In this document: positions 9,816 through 18,619 of the stretch, in pieces
Numbering within the stretch: the first letter of the stretch is position 1
Layout: each line of letters starts with the position of its first letter
Source: CAZFER01 sp964517495
GTDB lineage: Bacteria; Hinthialibacterota; Hinthialibacteria; Hinthialibacterales; Hinthialibacteraceae
Direction: 5' to 3'
NCBI GenBank assembly: GCA_964517495.1
Contig: CAZFER010000046.1
Coordinates: 1-51,685 of the forward strand
Length of the DNA: 51,685 bases
Translations under genes and position numbers: made by a program
The notes under the pieces: model-generated
Told to the model about the DNA's origin: nothing
Seen by the model: the letters and a program-made list of their open reading frames with translations, nothing else
The model's database searches: none

Positions 9816-9941
9816 GTCGAAGCCACATCATTCGAAGAAGCATTTCAAAAGGTTTTGCCAAATCTGTGTAATAAAGGCTTGCATGTCGTACGTGTGGAAG
9901 CCGGCGAAGAAGGTCTGGCGATTCTTCAAAAAGTGAAATAA
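9816..9941 (+). pseudogene. Possible gene fragment (41 codons, no start)
   Basis: An open stretch in one frame ends at TAA 9939-9941 and reads like real protein (SFEEAFQKVLPNLCNKG, then LHVVRVEAGEEGLAILQKVK), but it has no start codon and is preceded two codons earlier by a stop. It lies directly upstream of an eroded gene pair and may be part of the same decayed accessory locus. Family not recognised. It could also be chance. Confidence 0.2.
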
Positions 9942-9985
9942 CAAAATAGATGAATTGCAGATGAAAATCACAATAGGTGGTTAGC

Positions 9986-10195
9986 ATGAATGAAAATAAT
10001 CTATCCGATTTAAAACTGGATAAAACAGTTGTATCAATAGGTTCACTTTCAGATGAATCAGACGATAAAGCCTATTGGTTATCTAAAACCCCAGAAGAAC
10101 GTTTGCAGCATATCGAATTGCTTCGACAAATTAATTATGGATCTAAAACTCGAGCCCGACTTCAAAGAGTTCTTGAGATTGCTGAACTCTATTAG
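9986..10195 (+). CDS. Small nucleotidyltransferase-partner protein (TA-like)
   Basis: 69-residue acidic protein (start ATG at 9986, AGGTGG at 9975-9980). Its sequence, LDKTVVSIGSLSDESDDKAYWLSKTPEERLQHIELLRQINYG, is the widespread small protein normally found just upstream of a nucleotidyltransferase-fold gene in mobile, toxin-antitoxin-like pairs. The C-terminus (RLQRVLEIAELY) is encoded by the same bases that, one frame over, encode the start of the partner gene relic. The partner is internally deleted here, so this gene may be an orphan. The family assignment is from memory of the conserved motif; the toxin or antitoxin role is unproven. Confidence 0.7.
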   Translation: MNENNLSDLKLDKTVVSIGSLSDESDDKAYWLSKTPEERLQHIELLRQINYGSKTRARLQRVLEIAELY

Positions 10196-10271
10196 CCTAC
10201 CGAGGCTAATAGAGAACAAGAAAGCAAGTGGAAGATTTAAAGACCTCGATGATGTAGAACATCTTTCGTGA
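10137..10271 (+). pseudogene. Internally deleted nucleotidyltransferase relic
   Basis: In the +1 frame relative to the preceding small gene, an ATG at 10137 begins a 44-residue frame. Its first half, PDFKEFLRLLNS, is the usual N-terminus of the partner nucleotidyltransferases. Its second half, LPRLIENKKASGRFKDLDDV, is their usual C-terminus (LIxNKxATGRxKDLxDVExL). The whole catalytic centre (the GGxAVxxHGxxRxTxDxD region) is missing between them, so the gene has collapsed to its two ends by one internal deletion. It overlaps the upstream gene by 59 bp, more than normal for the pair. Confidence 0.7.
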
Positions 10272-10481
10272 GATATGATGATGATCCATGTTGTAAGGCA
10301 AATAATCGAATGAATTTCATAAGATATCAACATATCATTCATCCCCATTGGACTTTACGAATTCGTCAAGCATTCCATAGAAATCAATCCCTGTAAAAAA
10401 ATGAAATGAAAATGTTGAAATTGCGGTGAGATTGCGATTTTTGTGATATATCTTCTTTTGGGTGGGTTCACAACCTTTTGA

Positions 10482-10604
10482 TTATGTAACGTGTCAGCCA
10501 TAGAAGGATTTTGATTTTACTGTACGTTTTCATATCAACCCTCCCCTAGCCCCTCCCAGTCTTGTGAGGGGAATGGTACTTTAAACGACTGACCAATTAC
10601 CATG
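10482..10604 (+). repeat. MITE-like element, copy A (short form)
   Basis: About 123 bp bounded by imperfect terminal inverted repeats: left TTATGTAACGTGTCAGCCAT, and right, read on the other strand, CATGGTAATTGGTCAGTCG. The core (10534-10575) carries ATCAACCCTCCCCTAGCCCC and a CCTCCCAGTCTTGTGAGGGG hairpin that match copies B and C nearly base for base, including 25 bp beyond the hairpin into the right terminus. Relative to B and C the left interior (about 70 bp with a second hairpin) is missing. No transposase is encoded. It lies between the eroded gene pair and the WD40 gene; the stretch 10272-10481 holds nothing recognisable. Confidence 0.65.
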
Positions 10605-10642
10605 AGAGTATGACCGAGTTACTCGTTTTTGCAGGAGATATC

Positions 10643-13441
10643 ATGAAAACCGCAACAAAGATATTTGTATTGCTCGCCGTCATTTTTCACCTCCAAAGTC
10701 ATCACGTTCCTTTCGCCGCACCAACTGAAACACCGAGTGAAACGCCAACTGAAACGCCGACGCATACTCCAGCAATTACGCCAACCTCGACGCAAACAGT
10801 TACTCCCACGCCGACTCACACTCCCACAGCTGTCATCCAGGCGGATGAGCCGTTGATGGTGATGGGTTTTGGTCCGGTGTATCAAGCGATTGAATCACCG
10901 GATGGGAATTGGCTGGCAGTCGCTTGTGAGAACGGGATTTTCGTTTATGACAATTCAGGGGATAAACCTAAACGTGTATGGCAAAAAAACACCTTTGGAA
11001 AGATGGGGTTTCTTTTAGGCGGCGGGCAGCTGTTGGTCGACAACAAGGTCTTTGATACCGCGAGCGGTGATAAAGTGCATGAATGGGATGAGTATCCCAA
11101 TGGCATATTGGATGTAGATGTCTCGCGCGATGGTCAACTGATCGTGATCTGTGCAGAAGGTAAGCCTGTCCAGATTCGACATGCCGAAACCAAGGATTTG
11201 TTACAAACCTTTGATGTGCATGACAAGCAGGTTCAGGTAGCCGCATTCGGGCCGGATGCAAATGTCGTCGCCACGTGCGAAGAGGATGGAACCATTAAAG
11301 TTTTTCATCTCGCAGAGTCCACAGTCATTGAAACATATGAACATGATGGCGATGATTATTATGATATCGCACTTTCCCATACCCGTCTAGCATTGCAATC
11401 GGGCCATTGGTCTTATTATTACTACAATCAATTCGATTTTTGGGATCGGATGACGAGAGAGCTGATTAAGTCTGAGGTATCGTATCTCAAACTCCCGAAT
11501 TACGCAGGCAGCACCGTTTCTTTTTCTGCTGATGGTACAAAGATCGTCCATTCTTTTACGGTTGGTGAGCGTAAAGATAAATATGGTAACATTAGCCGTC
11601 TCGATGGTTATGCAGTGATTTTGGATGCGGAGACGGGCGATATCATCCATAAATTTGATATCCATAATCACAGCATTTTAAGTGCGTACTTTTCTGCAAA
11701 TGAAAACCATATCATAACCGGCAGTATTGATGGAACCTGTTCGATCAATCAAATTGAGAATGGAAATCAAATCCATCTTTTGGGTTCACATCAGATGGTT
11801 TATACATTCTATACCTCACCTAACCATAGAAGGGCACATGCTCATTATTTCCCTGATGGGCAGCGTTTATTAACCACAGGCTATGACCATCGCGCGATTA
11901 TATGGGATCGAAACACCGGTGATGCGATTCAAGAAATAAAACCACCATTTGATCTTGTAACATCAGGCGATGTTCATCCCAACAATCAATGGATCGCCTT
12001 GAGTGATGTGAATGGCATTGTGCAACTCTGGGACGTGGAAACGAATGAAAGAGTCCAATCATACTGGGCAGAAGATCTTGTTGTGTCATGTCAGTTTTCT
12101 GGACATGGTGCATGGCTGTTAACGGCGTCCATTGAAGGACCAGCCAGGCTATTTGATGTGCAGTGGGCAAATCAAATACAATCCTACCCCATGACCTATT
12201 CACAACAGGCAGTCATATCCCCCGACTTAAAGTATGTTCTGACAAAGCAGGATGATCAGTTGATCTTGTCAGATTTAAAAGATGGCAATCGAATCGCGAC
12301 TATCCACAAAGAACCACTGAGGGATTTGGAATGGTTTACGTTTTCTCCTGATTCCCGTTATATCGCTATTACAGATTATTATGAAACTCCAGCGATGATA
12401 TGGGATATACAAACGAATACAACGAAGCATTTATTGTATCCCTCCAGTGAGACAGATACCACAACGGCACTGGCTTTTACAAATGATGGGAAACATTTGG
12501 CCATCGCGTATTCCGGTTCGGGACTTAACTTTATCGATATATGGGATTGGCAGAAAAGCCAACCTGACATTGTTGATATCATTTATGAGTTTCCCCATGC
12601 CTTGACTTCAATTGAATTTTCGCATGATGACCGTGAAATGCTGGTTTGTGATTGGATGGGAAAACCACGTATTTATGACACCAGCATATTGAATCCCCTC
12701 CCAACCCATGAACCCGGCCAGCCGACTTTCACTCCCACGCCAACACGGACAGAATCACCCACGTTAACGCCAACCCCATTCCCTGACGCGGATTGGTTTG
12801 TCATGGATGGCTATGGTGGCATCCATTCGACGAACGAAAGCATAGAACGTCCACACCTGCCCTATTTCGCTCCATATAATATTGCACGCGATATCGAGCC
12901 TGATCCATTGGGTCAAGGGTGGTATATGCTCGATGGGCTTGGGGGCATTCATCCTTCGTCACCTGATTTGCCCTATCCTATAGGCTTGCCGTATTTTGGT
13001 ATTGATATTGCGCGCAATTTGGAAATTACCCTGGTGAATGGCGAGCGTGTTTTTTATCTTCTGGATGGCTACGGCGCGGTTCATTCAAGCGGCGAGCCTT
13101 TCCCGCAAGGACACTTGCCCTGGTATGGCATGGACCTGGCGCGCGACCTGGAGCCTGATCCACGCGGCGGGGGCTGGCTGGTGCTCGATGCGTTTGGCTT
13201 GTTGCATGATAACCAAAGCCACCTGGGGCGCTTACCCTTGGGATCACCCTTGATCTGGGATGTGTTGCGTGGTATTTCGTTTGATATCCATGCGCGCAGC
13301 GTGGTAATCGACGCATTTGGCGGGAGGCACACGAATTATAAATTCCCTGCAGCAGATGTAATCCACGGCTTGGGGAGTGATTTTTATTTCCCTGGTTTTG
13401 ATATCATTTGGGATGTGGAACGCCTTGAACCGTTGCAATGA
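10643..13441 (+). CDS. Large exported WD40 protein with C-terminal DGxGGIH repeats
   Basis: 932-residue protein. The ATG at 10643 has CAGGAG about 6 bases upstream and begins a clear signal peptide (MKTATKIFVLLAVIFHLQ); an upstream in-frame ATG at 10610 does not. A Thr/Pro-rich linker (residues about 28-58) is followed by about 11-13 WD40-type repeats (for example DVDVSRDGQLIVICAEGKPV; IWDRNTGDAI; LWDVETNERV), presumably one or two beta propellers. A second Thr/Pro linker (about 695-713) leads to five repeats of about 42 residues starting DGYGGIH, DGLGGIH, DGYGAVH, DAFGLLH and DAFGGRH, each containing LPYF...IAR-like text. Likely a secreted or surface scaffold. No enzymatic motif seen. Confidence 0.85.
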   Translation: MKTATKIFVLLAVIFHLQSHHVPFAAPTETPSETPTETPTHTPAITPTSTQTVTPTPTHTPTAVIQADEPLMVMGFGPVYQAIESPDGNWLAVACENGIFVYDNSGDKPKRVWQKNTFGKMGFLLGGGQLLVDNKVFDTASGDKVHEWDEYPNGILDVDVSRDGQLIVICAEGKPVQIRHAETKDLLQTFDVHDKQVQVAAFGPDANVVATCEEDGTIKVFHLAESTVIETYEHDGDDYYDIALSHTRLALQSGHWSYYYYNQFDFWDRMTRELIKSEVSYLKLPNYAGSTVSFSADGTKIVHSFTVGERKDKYGNISRLDGYAVILDAETGDIIHKFDIHNHSILSAYFSANENHIITGSIDGTCSINQIENGNQIHLLGSHQMVYTFYTSPNHRRAHAHYFPDGQRLLTTGYDHRAIIWDRNTGDAIQEIKPPFDLVTSGDVHPNNQWIALSDVNGIVQLWDVETNERVQSYWAEDLVVSCQFSGHGAWLLTASIEGPARLFDVQWANQIQSYPMTYSQQAVISPDLKYVLTKQDDQLILSDLKDGNRIATIHKEPLRDLEWFTFSPDSRYIAITDYYETPAMIWDIQTNTTKHLLYPSSETDTTTALAFTNDGKHLAIAYSGSGLNFIDIWDWQKSQPDIVDIIYEFPHALTSIEFSHDDREMLVCDWMGKPRIYDTSILNPLPTHEPGQPTFTPTPTRTESPTLTPTPFPDADWFVMDGYGGIHSTNESIERPHLPYFAPYNIARDIEPDPLGQGWYMLDGLGGIHPSSPDLPYPIGLPYFGIDIARNLEITLVNGERVFYLLDGYGAVHSSGEPFPQGHLPWYGMDLARDLEPDPRGGGWLVLDAFGLLHDNQSHLGRLPLGSPLIWDVLRGISFDIHARSVVIDAFGGRHTNYKFPAADVIHGLGSDFYFPGFDIIWDVERLEPLQ

Positions 13442-13773
13442 TGCGTTTACTTTATATTCGTAAATTGTAGATTGTGGCAAATTTTGATTATTAAAGGACT
13501 ATTCATTCTAACGATTGATACGATGCTATATCCGTATGTAAGAGACCAGACTTATGGTTACTTTAGGAAATATTGAATGTATTTATTTTTTAAGGCATTG
13601 AAAGCACTTGATTTAAGATAAACCTAGAAATAAAATCAAATGAGTTAAAATTATTTTTAAAACATATTTGAACAGAATATCTTAAAAACCCCTTGTGATA
13701 CTATATACAATAATGATATTATATATGATATTAAACAATTTCCTTATTTCTCCATCCTGGAGGTGGTAAGAGA
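13442..13773. other. AT-rich intergenic region ahead of hicAB
   Basis: About 330 bases, strongly AT-rich, with no terminator-like hairpin noticed after the WD40 gene and no coding sequence. The distal 80 bases contain the candidate hicAB promoter annotated separately and a run of near-repeats of ATGATATT/ATATATGATATT (13713-13731), which could serve as an operator for HicB, as autoregulation is usual in this family. The operator role is inference. Confidence 0.4.
13693..13722 (+). promoter_or_regulatory. Candidate promoter of hicAB
   Basis: TTGTGA (13693-13698), an 18-base spacer, and TATTAT (13717-13722) form a reasonable sigma-70-type promoter 52 bases before the hicA start. Overlapping ATGATATT-type repeats could bind the HicB ribbon-helix-helix domain. 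Pattern match only. Confidence 0.35.
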
Positions 13774-14082
13774 GTGGGGAAATTTGATAAACTTTTTAGT
13801 AAGTGGCAAAAGAATTATCCCAAAACGGCCAGATCCCATGATGTAATAGGATTAATAGAGCATTGTGGATTAGAGTATAGATATGGAAGCAAAAAATCAC
13901 ATATCGTCATTGATGACGATCTATTGGATGATTTTGGAATAATGTGCAATTATCCAGATATTTTTAATGGAACGATGACTCTTGTTGTACACCACAATGA
14001 AGTAAAAGGTTTTTACATAAAACGTCTCGTTCAATTTATCGCATTCAAGAAGGAGATGTCTAGCGATGGGCAACATGAATAA
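13774..14082 (+). CDS. hicA: HicA-like mRNA interferase toxin
   Basis: 102 residues, starting at GTG 13774 with GGAGGTGG eight bases upstream. The fold signature of HicA (dsRBD-like alpha-beta-beta-beta-alpha) is visible: KFDKLFSKWQ helix, GLIEHCGLEYRYG, the catalytic-His strand SKKSHIVID, then TLVVHHNEVKGFYIKRLVQF, matching the usual TIPxHxxKEVKxxxVKxIL ending. It is somewhat longer than most HicA proteins because of a 20-residue loop after the His strand (DDLLDDFGIMCNYPDIFNG). Expected to cleave translated mRNA when free of HicB. It overlaps hicB by 17 bp, which fits coupled translation. The pairing with HicB makes the call fairly secure. Confidence 0.75.
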   Translation: MGKFDKLFSKWQKNYPKTARSHDVIGLIEHCGLEYRYGSKKSHIVIDDDLLDDFGIMCNYPDIFNGTMTLVVHHNEVKGFYIKRLVQFIAFKKEMSSDGQHE

Positions 14083-14509
14083 ATTAAAATATTATATGAA
14101 TTTACCCTATAAAATAGAAATTAATCCCATACCTGAGCATGAGGGTGGAGGATATGAAGCCTATATACCTCAGCTGGGACGTATGACAATGACAGGTATG
14201 GGTGATACTCCGGTGGAAGCGTTGGAATCGCTTCATGCCGTTAAGGAAACAGTTTTTAAAATGTGGCTAGAGAAAGATAAACCCATTCCTGAGCCCAAAA
14301 AAGATGAAGATGAAATGAGTTGCAACGGGAAGATATTGCTTCGAATTTCAAAAGAATTGCATCGAGAACTCATTTTCAAAGCAAAAGAACAAGGCTTAAG
14401 CCTTAACAGTTATCTCCAACAAGTTATTTTATTAGGATTTTCACTCGAAACATTTAAACATAATGCTCAAAGTATTACTGAAGAAAAATTAACCACGGTC
14501 CATTATTAA
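14066..14509 (+). CDS. hicB: HicB-like antitoxin
   Basis: 147 residues. The start ATG at 14066 has AAGGAG ten bases upstream inside hicA; the Met at 14075 is an alternative. The N-terminal half is the degraded RNase H-like HicB fold (IEINPIPEHEGGGYEAYIPQ and LESLHAVKETVFKMWLEKD). The C-terminal part is a ribbon-helix-helix or Arc-type DNA-binding segment (GKILLRISKELHRELIFKAK, then GLSLNSYLQQVIL). It neutralises HicA and probably represses the operon. Toxin-first order is normal for hicAB. Both genes appear intact. Confidence 0.85.
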   Translation: MGNMNKLKYYMNLPYKIEINPIPEHEGGGYEAYIPQLGRMTMTGMGDTPVEALESLHAVKETVFKMWLEKDKPIPEPKKDEDEMSCNGKILLRISKELHRELIFKAKEQGLSLNSYLQQVILLGFSLETFKHNAQSITEEKLTTVHY

Positions 14510-14698
14510 GATTTCATCAAGATCATACGAGATTTCAAATTGATTTATATTATAGTCAATATTAACTTAATTTTGACAAATTAATAATTCACCCACTCAT
14601 CTTTATCCACAACCATTAATTTTTAAAGTTCCCATTTCCGAACCTATAACCGGCGATTAAGATACCGTAAAATAATGTGCAAATGCACAAAATGCATC

Positions 14699-14723
14699 TA
14701 ATCCCCCAGCGAATGTGGGATTA
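14699..14723. promoter_or_regulatory. Inverted repeat in the pseudopilin leader
   Basis: TAATCCC (14699-14705) and GGGATTA (14717-14723) form a perfect 7-bp stem with an 11-base loop, 42 bases before the pseudopilin start. Nearby, AAATGCACAAAATGCATC holds another short palindrome. It could be an operator or an mRNA leader hairpin. No known regulator site is recognised. Confidence 0.35.
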
Positions 14724-14765
14724 AACTTGTATAAAATAATTCAATTCTTATTCGGGGAGGTTATT

Positions 14766-15440
14766 GTGAAAAAAATCAAAGGATTCACGCTTATTGAATT
14801 ATTGATTGTGGTAGCAATCATCGGTATCCTGGCAGCCATCGCAGTGCCCAACTTTCTCAATGCCCAAGCGCGGGCGCAAATCGCCCGTTCTTATGCGGAT
14901 ATTCGCGCCCTGACTACAGCCATCGAGACCATGCGACTGGAACGGAATGTTTTACTGGTTGATTTTTGGGATGATGACACCTCCATCGGCCAAAACCGCA
15001 TTCGAGATGACTTTAATGGTGTTGGAGGCGCACAAAATGCACGAGGCGGCACAACCGGTGTTTTAACCCCCCTTACTTCGCCGGTTCCTTACATGAGTTC
15101 CATTCCCCAAGATCCCTTTGCTGTCCAAGGGGGCAGTAATTTTAATGATTCTACCAGTACGCTTATTGGCGCCGATCAGCTTCCGCCGATCACCTACCTT
15201 TATTTTGATAATGACCCGGAGATAGGTGGCACTGAATGCGGTGCACTTGTCTTTTGTAACCAGGAATTTCTTGGGATTCCCTCTCTGAAGGAAGGCGATT
15301 ATGTCCTGGTCGCCTATGGCCCTGATGGTAGGCGCAACAACCCCCCGGGATATGGTTATCCTTACGCTCCTTCCAATGGAATTAAGAGTCTTGGCGACAT
15401 CTGGCTTCGTTCAGGCGGTATGAAGAATGATAGTTACTAA
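14766..15440 (+). CDS. Type II secretion / type IV pilus-like pseudopilin (GspG-like)
   Basis: 224-residue prepilin-like protein. The GTG at 14766 is chosen because GGGGAGG precedes it and because it gives the canonical short leader: KKIKG followed by the processing site G/FTLIELLIVVAIIGILAA, with Glu5 of the mature chain present. The hydrophobic helix, PNFLNAQARAQIARSYADIR and AIETMRLERN follow. The C-terminal globular part has PYMSSIPQDPFAVQGG and ITYLYFDN, the style of the large one-gene pseudopilin families that are amplified in Planctomycetes and candidate phyla. PilD-type peptidase and the secretion apparatus are not in this window. Solitary, with a palindromic element 12 bp after its stop. 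Confidence 0.85.
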   Translation: MKKIKGFTLIELLIVVAIIGILAAIAVPNFLNAQARAQIARSYADIRALTTAIETMRLERNVLLVDFWDDDTSIGQNRIRDDFNGVGGAQNARGGTTGVLTPLTSPVPYMSSIPQDPFAVQGGSNFNDSTSTLIGADQLPPITYLYFDNDPEIGGTECGALVFCNQEFLGIPSLKEGDYVLVAYGPDGRRNNPPGYGYPYAPSNGIKSLGDIWLRSGGMKNDSY

Positions 15441-15452
15441 ATTCATCAGTAG

Positions 15453-15477
15453 GATGGGTTGCGTTGTTTGACCCATC
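15453..15477. repeat. 25-bp dispersed palindrome, copy 1
   Basis: Arms GATGGGTT (15453-15460) and GACCCATC (15470-15477) with a 9-base loop. Its reverse complement differs at only three positions from copy 2 at 24125. It lies 12 bp after the pseudopilin stop codon, in a position where it may act as an mRNA 3-prime hairpin. Confidence 0.65.
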
Positions 15478-15483
15478 GAGAGT

Positions 15484-15611
15484 ACTTAAAGGGGAGGGCG
15501 AGCCTCGCCCTCCCTATTCAACGATCTAACTTGATCTTAACTTAATGACATTGGGTTTACCCCTACAGGATGTAGGGATTGACCTATGTGTCAACCCAGT
15601 TTTGAGATAAT
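15484..15611. repeat. Compound intergenic repeat (two palindromes), copy 1
   Basis: Contains ACTTAAAGGGGAGGGCGAG (15484-15502), followed by the matching arm CTCGCCCTCCC to give an 11-bp hairpin. About 70 bases later comes TTGACCTATGTGTCAACCC and GTTTTGAGA (15579-15607). Both blocks recur at 51567-51640, there with the second block inverted and placed first. The region 15441-15661 has no gene. Confidence 0.55.
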
Positions 15612-15661
15612 CTCACCACAAAAGTATTTTTTCAAGAAACTTATAGAATAAGGATTAGCAA

Positions 15662-17167
15662 ATGGAACGACGTGATTTTATAAAAAAGATGGGAACAGGC
15701 AGCCTCGCTATGGCATTAAGCGATGGATCAGGTTTGAGTTGGGGAGCGAATAGGCGCCGTCCGAATGTCCTCATGATCGTCGTGGATGATTTGGGCTATG
15801 GAGAGGTGGGATGCTACGGCTGCAAGGATATTCCCACTCCGCATATGGATTCAATCGCAGCAAATGGAATCCGCTTTACGGACGGCTATGTAAGTGCACC
15901 GGTGTGCTGTCCCTCCCGGGCGGGATACATGACTGGCCGTTATCAAACCCGCTTCGGCCACGAATTTAACGCTATCGGAATACAAAACAACAAAGAAGGG
16001 ATCGGGCTCCCGACGGATGAAACCACCATCGCCGATGTATTTCAAGCCAATGGCCATCAAACCGGCCTGGTGGGTAAATGGCACTTGGGTGGCTCATCAC
16101 CCTACCATCCCCAGGAACGGGGCTTCGATACATTTTATGGCTTTTTACATGAAGGGCATTATTATGTGCCACCACCTTACGAAGATGTAACTTCTTATCT
16201 GCGTATTACCAAAATGCCTGATGGAACCACTGCTCCGCTGCAAAAAGGACGCTTTATATTTGATGATCATTTCCATTATGATGAGCTACCCTACGATTTG
16301 GAAAATCCCATTATGCGGGGGAGAACTCCTATCACAGAAGAAGATTACCTGACAGACGCTCTCACCCATGAAGCCATCAGTTTCATCGAAAAGAACCAAA
16401 ACACCCCCTTTTTTCTTAATTTGTCTTACAATTCCCCTCACAGTCCCCTGCAAGCACCAAATTCATACATGGAAAAATTCAAACACATTGAAGATATCCA
16501 TCGGCGTGTGTTTGCGGGGATGGTGTCCAACCTTGATGACAATATAGGCAAGGTATTACAAAAGCTCAAAGATTTAAATCTGCTGGAAGACACCCTCATT
16601 ATCTTTTTCAGTGACAACGGCGGCCCGACAAAAGAACTAACCTCCAGCAATAAACCTTTGCGCGGTGACAAGGGTAAACTCTTCGAAGGAGGCATCCGCG
16701 TTCCCTTTATGATACAATGGACCAATCACCTGCCTGCGGGTAAAGTCTATCACAAACCGGTCATCGCCCTGGACGCCATGCCCACCGCTTTGGCGGCAGC
16801 AGGCTTAAGCAATGCGATCCCCTCAAATTTGGATGGTGTTAATCTATTGCCCTATCTGCAAAAGAAGAATGATAACCAACCTCACGATACGCTCTATTGG
16901 CGCTATGGTAACAACATAGCCTTAAGGCAGGGCAATTGGAAATTGGTCAGGCAAAGCGTCAAGTGGGGTGAAGAAGGTGATTTCCAGCTTTACAACTTAG
17001 CCAATGACATCAGTGAAAGCAATAATCTCATTGATAAAAAACCTCATATCGCGGATCGTTTACGCAAAAAACTGAAACAGATCAATCAAGAAATGCGAGA
17101 AGCCCTTTGGCGTGGAGAATGGAATCCAAGCAGGGAAAACAAGCCGCTGGAATTGGTTGATCAATAA
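15662..17167 (+). CDS. Exported S1-family sulfatase
   Basis: 501-residue formylglycine-dependent sulfatase. The N-terminus RRDFIKKMGTGSLAMAL is twin-arginine-like, pointing to export. The metal-binding pair D42-D43 sits in MIVVDDLGYG. The modification motif CxPSR is C82-C-P-S-R86 in APVCCPSRAGYMTGR, so maturation by FGE or anSME is needed. GKWHLGG and FFSDNGGP, with metal ligands, and LRGDKGKLFEGGIRVP are all intact. Probably removes sulfate esters from algal or host-type polysaccharides; the exact subfamily is not assignable by eye. It converges with the DUF1080 gene with a 22-bp gap, a pairing common in polysaccharide-use regions. Confidence 0.93.
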   Translation: MERRDFIKKMGTGSLAMALSDGSGLSWGANRRRPNVLMIVVDDLGYGEVGCYGCKDIPTPHMDSIAANGIRFTDGYVSAPVCCPSRAGYMTGRYQTRFGHEFNAIGIQNNKEGIGLPTDETTIADVFQANGHQTGLVGKWHLGGSSPYHPQERGFDTFYGFLHEGHYYVPPPYEDVTSYLRITKMPDGTTAPLQKGRFIFDDHFHYDELPYDLENPIMRGRTPITEEDYLTDALTHEAISFIEKNQNTPFFLNLSYNSPHSPLQAPNSYMEKFKHIEDIHRRVFAGMVSNLDDNIGKVLQKLKDLNLLEDTLIIFFSDNGGPTKELTSSNKPLRGDKGKLFEGGIRVPFMIQWTNHLPAGKVYHKPVIALDAMPTALAAAGLSNAIPSNLDGVNLLPYLQKKNDNQPHDTLYWRYGNNIALRQGNWKLVRQSVKWGEEGDFQLYNLANDISESNNLIDKKPHIADRLRKKLKQINQEMREALWRGEWNPSRENKPLELVDQ

Positions 17168-17189
17168 ATCCAATGATTGTTTTTCCCTC

Positions 17190-18431
17190 TTATTCATCCA
17201 ATGGCACAACCCATATATTTCGATAGGCCACCCGATCCAGATTATGATCCTGCAAGCGAATAGGGCCTGTGGGTGATTCATTCGAACGGCCCTTTAACAC
17301 CACCTCATCGTGGATGATTTCGCCATTGTGCTTAACAGTAATCACAGCCGATTTGGTTTTATTCCCATCCTCATCAAACCGTGACGCATGGAAAGTTATA
17401 TCATAGGTTTGCCATTCCAAAGGAGGCAAACAAACATCCGCTGAGGGGGTTGCATATTTGTAAATACCACCACACAAATTATCTTTGGGTTCAAGGCCAA
17501 AACTGTCGAGAACCTGCACCTCATAGCGATTTTGAATGTATACACCACTATTGCCTCGTGCTTGCCCTCGCTCTTCTGGCATGAAGGGGGTTTGAAATTC
17601 TATATGAATGCGGGCATCCCCAAATTCGCGTTTGCTGTACATATTGCTCCCGCTGATACGGACTGCCCCATCATAATTTAATTGCCAGTGAGGTTGAATA
17701 ATCCACTCTTCATTCAATAGCTTCTCGCTTTCTTCCGATCGGAAACGCTCGTTTGGCAATAAAACAATCGCCCCCTCAGGCGGTTTCATGCCAAGGGTTG
17801 GGGAGGATTTAAAAACCTGATGCAACGTAAACGTCGACTCAGAATCATCCGCCTTAACCGCTCCAGTAAATTTACGATTGTAAATTTCCGCCTTGATCTG
17901 GTAAGCAACCGCAAGGCTGGTCTTTCCCTCGAAAATGGTTTTTCCCTGATCGTGTTTGCCTGGAATCTCAAATCGCTTTTCGTTATTATCCATTATGAAA
18001 ACCGCGTTATATTCCCCACCACCATAAGCGATTAGCTTCACCTGCAAGGATTGGCCTGACATGGGCCCTGTTTCAAACTTTCCCTCCCAGTTGCCCATAA
18101 TAACTCTTCTGGCTGTGTAGGTTCGATTACCATATTGAAATTGGATCGAATGCACAACACCATTCCGGTCTTTTCTGAATTCAACATCAAAGGGGGTGTT
18201 TTGAAATCCCACCTGCTCCGCCCGATAAACTCGTTCCGATTGGCGGGTCAAAGTAATGGCGTCCGGATACACCGGCGTGGAAAAAATCAGTTTATCGTCT
18301 TTCTCGGCAACCGTTATTAGATAGTCACGATAACGGTACTTTCCACAATAATCATCCAAAGCATCCGGCGTGGAAGCACAAACAACTGAACAGAAAAATA
18401 CCATCATCACTGAAATATTGAGGTGTTTCAT
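17190..18431 (-). CDS. Exported DUF1080 / 3-keto-disaccharide hydrolase-like protein
   Basis: 413 residues from the ATG at 18431 (GGAG eight bases upstream), which begins a signal peptide (MKHLNISVMMVFFCSVVCAS). A frame start 42 bases upstream would bury the signal. The first half (about 25-185) is a beta-rich region of unclear family (GKYRYRDYLITV, VHSIQFQYGNRTYTA). The second half is the concanavalin-like DUF1080 domain: WQLNYDGAVRISGSNMYS, FGDARIHIEFQTPF, RGNSGVYIQNRYEVQVLDSF, LPPLEWQTYDITFHASRF and GPIRLQDHN. DUF1080 proteins include enzymes that cleave 3-keto-glycosides. The neighbouring oxidoreductases (29422, 35571) could in principle generate 3-keto sugars, but that link is inference. 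Confidence 0.88.
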   Translation of the reverse strand: MKHLNISVMMVFFCSVVCASTPDALDDYCGKYRYRDYLITVAEKDDKLIFSTPVYPDAITLTRQSERVYRAEQVGFQNTPFDVEFRKDRNGVVHSIQFQYGNRTYTARRVIMGNWEGKFETGPMSGQSLQVKLIAYGGGEYNAVFIMDNNEKRFEIPGKHDQGKTIFEGKTSLAVAYQIKAEIYNRKFTGAVKADDSESTFTLHQVFKSSPTLGMKPPEGAIVLLPNERFRSEESEKLLNEEWIIQPHWQLNYDGAVRISGSNMYSKREFGDARIHIEFQTPFMPEERGQARGNSGVYIQNRYEVQVLDSFGLEPKDNLCGGIYKYATPSADVCLPPLEWQTYDITFHASRFDEDGNKTKSAVITVKHNGEIIHDEVVLKGRSNESPTGPIRLQDHNLDRVAYRNIWVVPLDE

Positions 18432-18619
18432 ACTGCTTTCTCCAATCATTTCTTGGATTGATAAAATCCACATAACAGACTTTAGTATACGATTCTATAT
18501 CAACAGGTAATATCATCTCAATATGGGCCATTTGCTTTTCTTAGGCTGGGTCAAGTCTACTCGTCCTTTTTATGAGAATGAAGTTCTATTCATCTTGAAC
18601 ATGTCAGCTTAATCCATGC

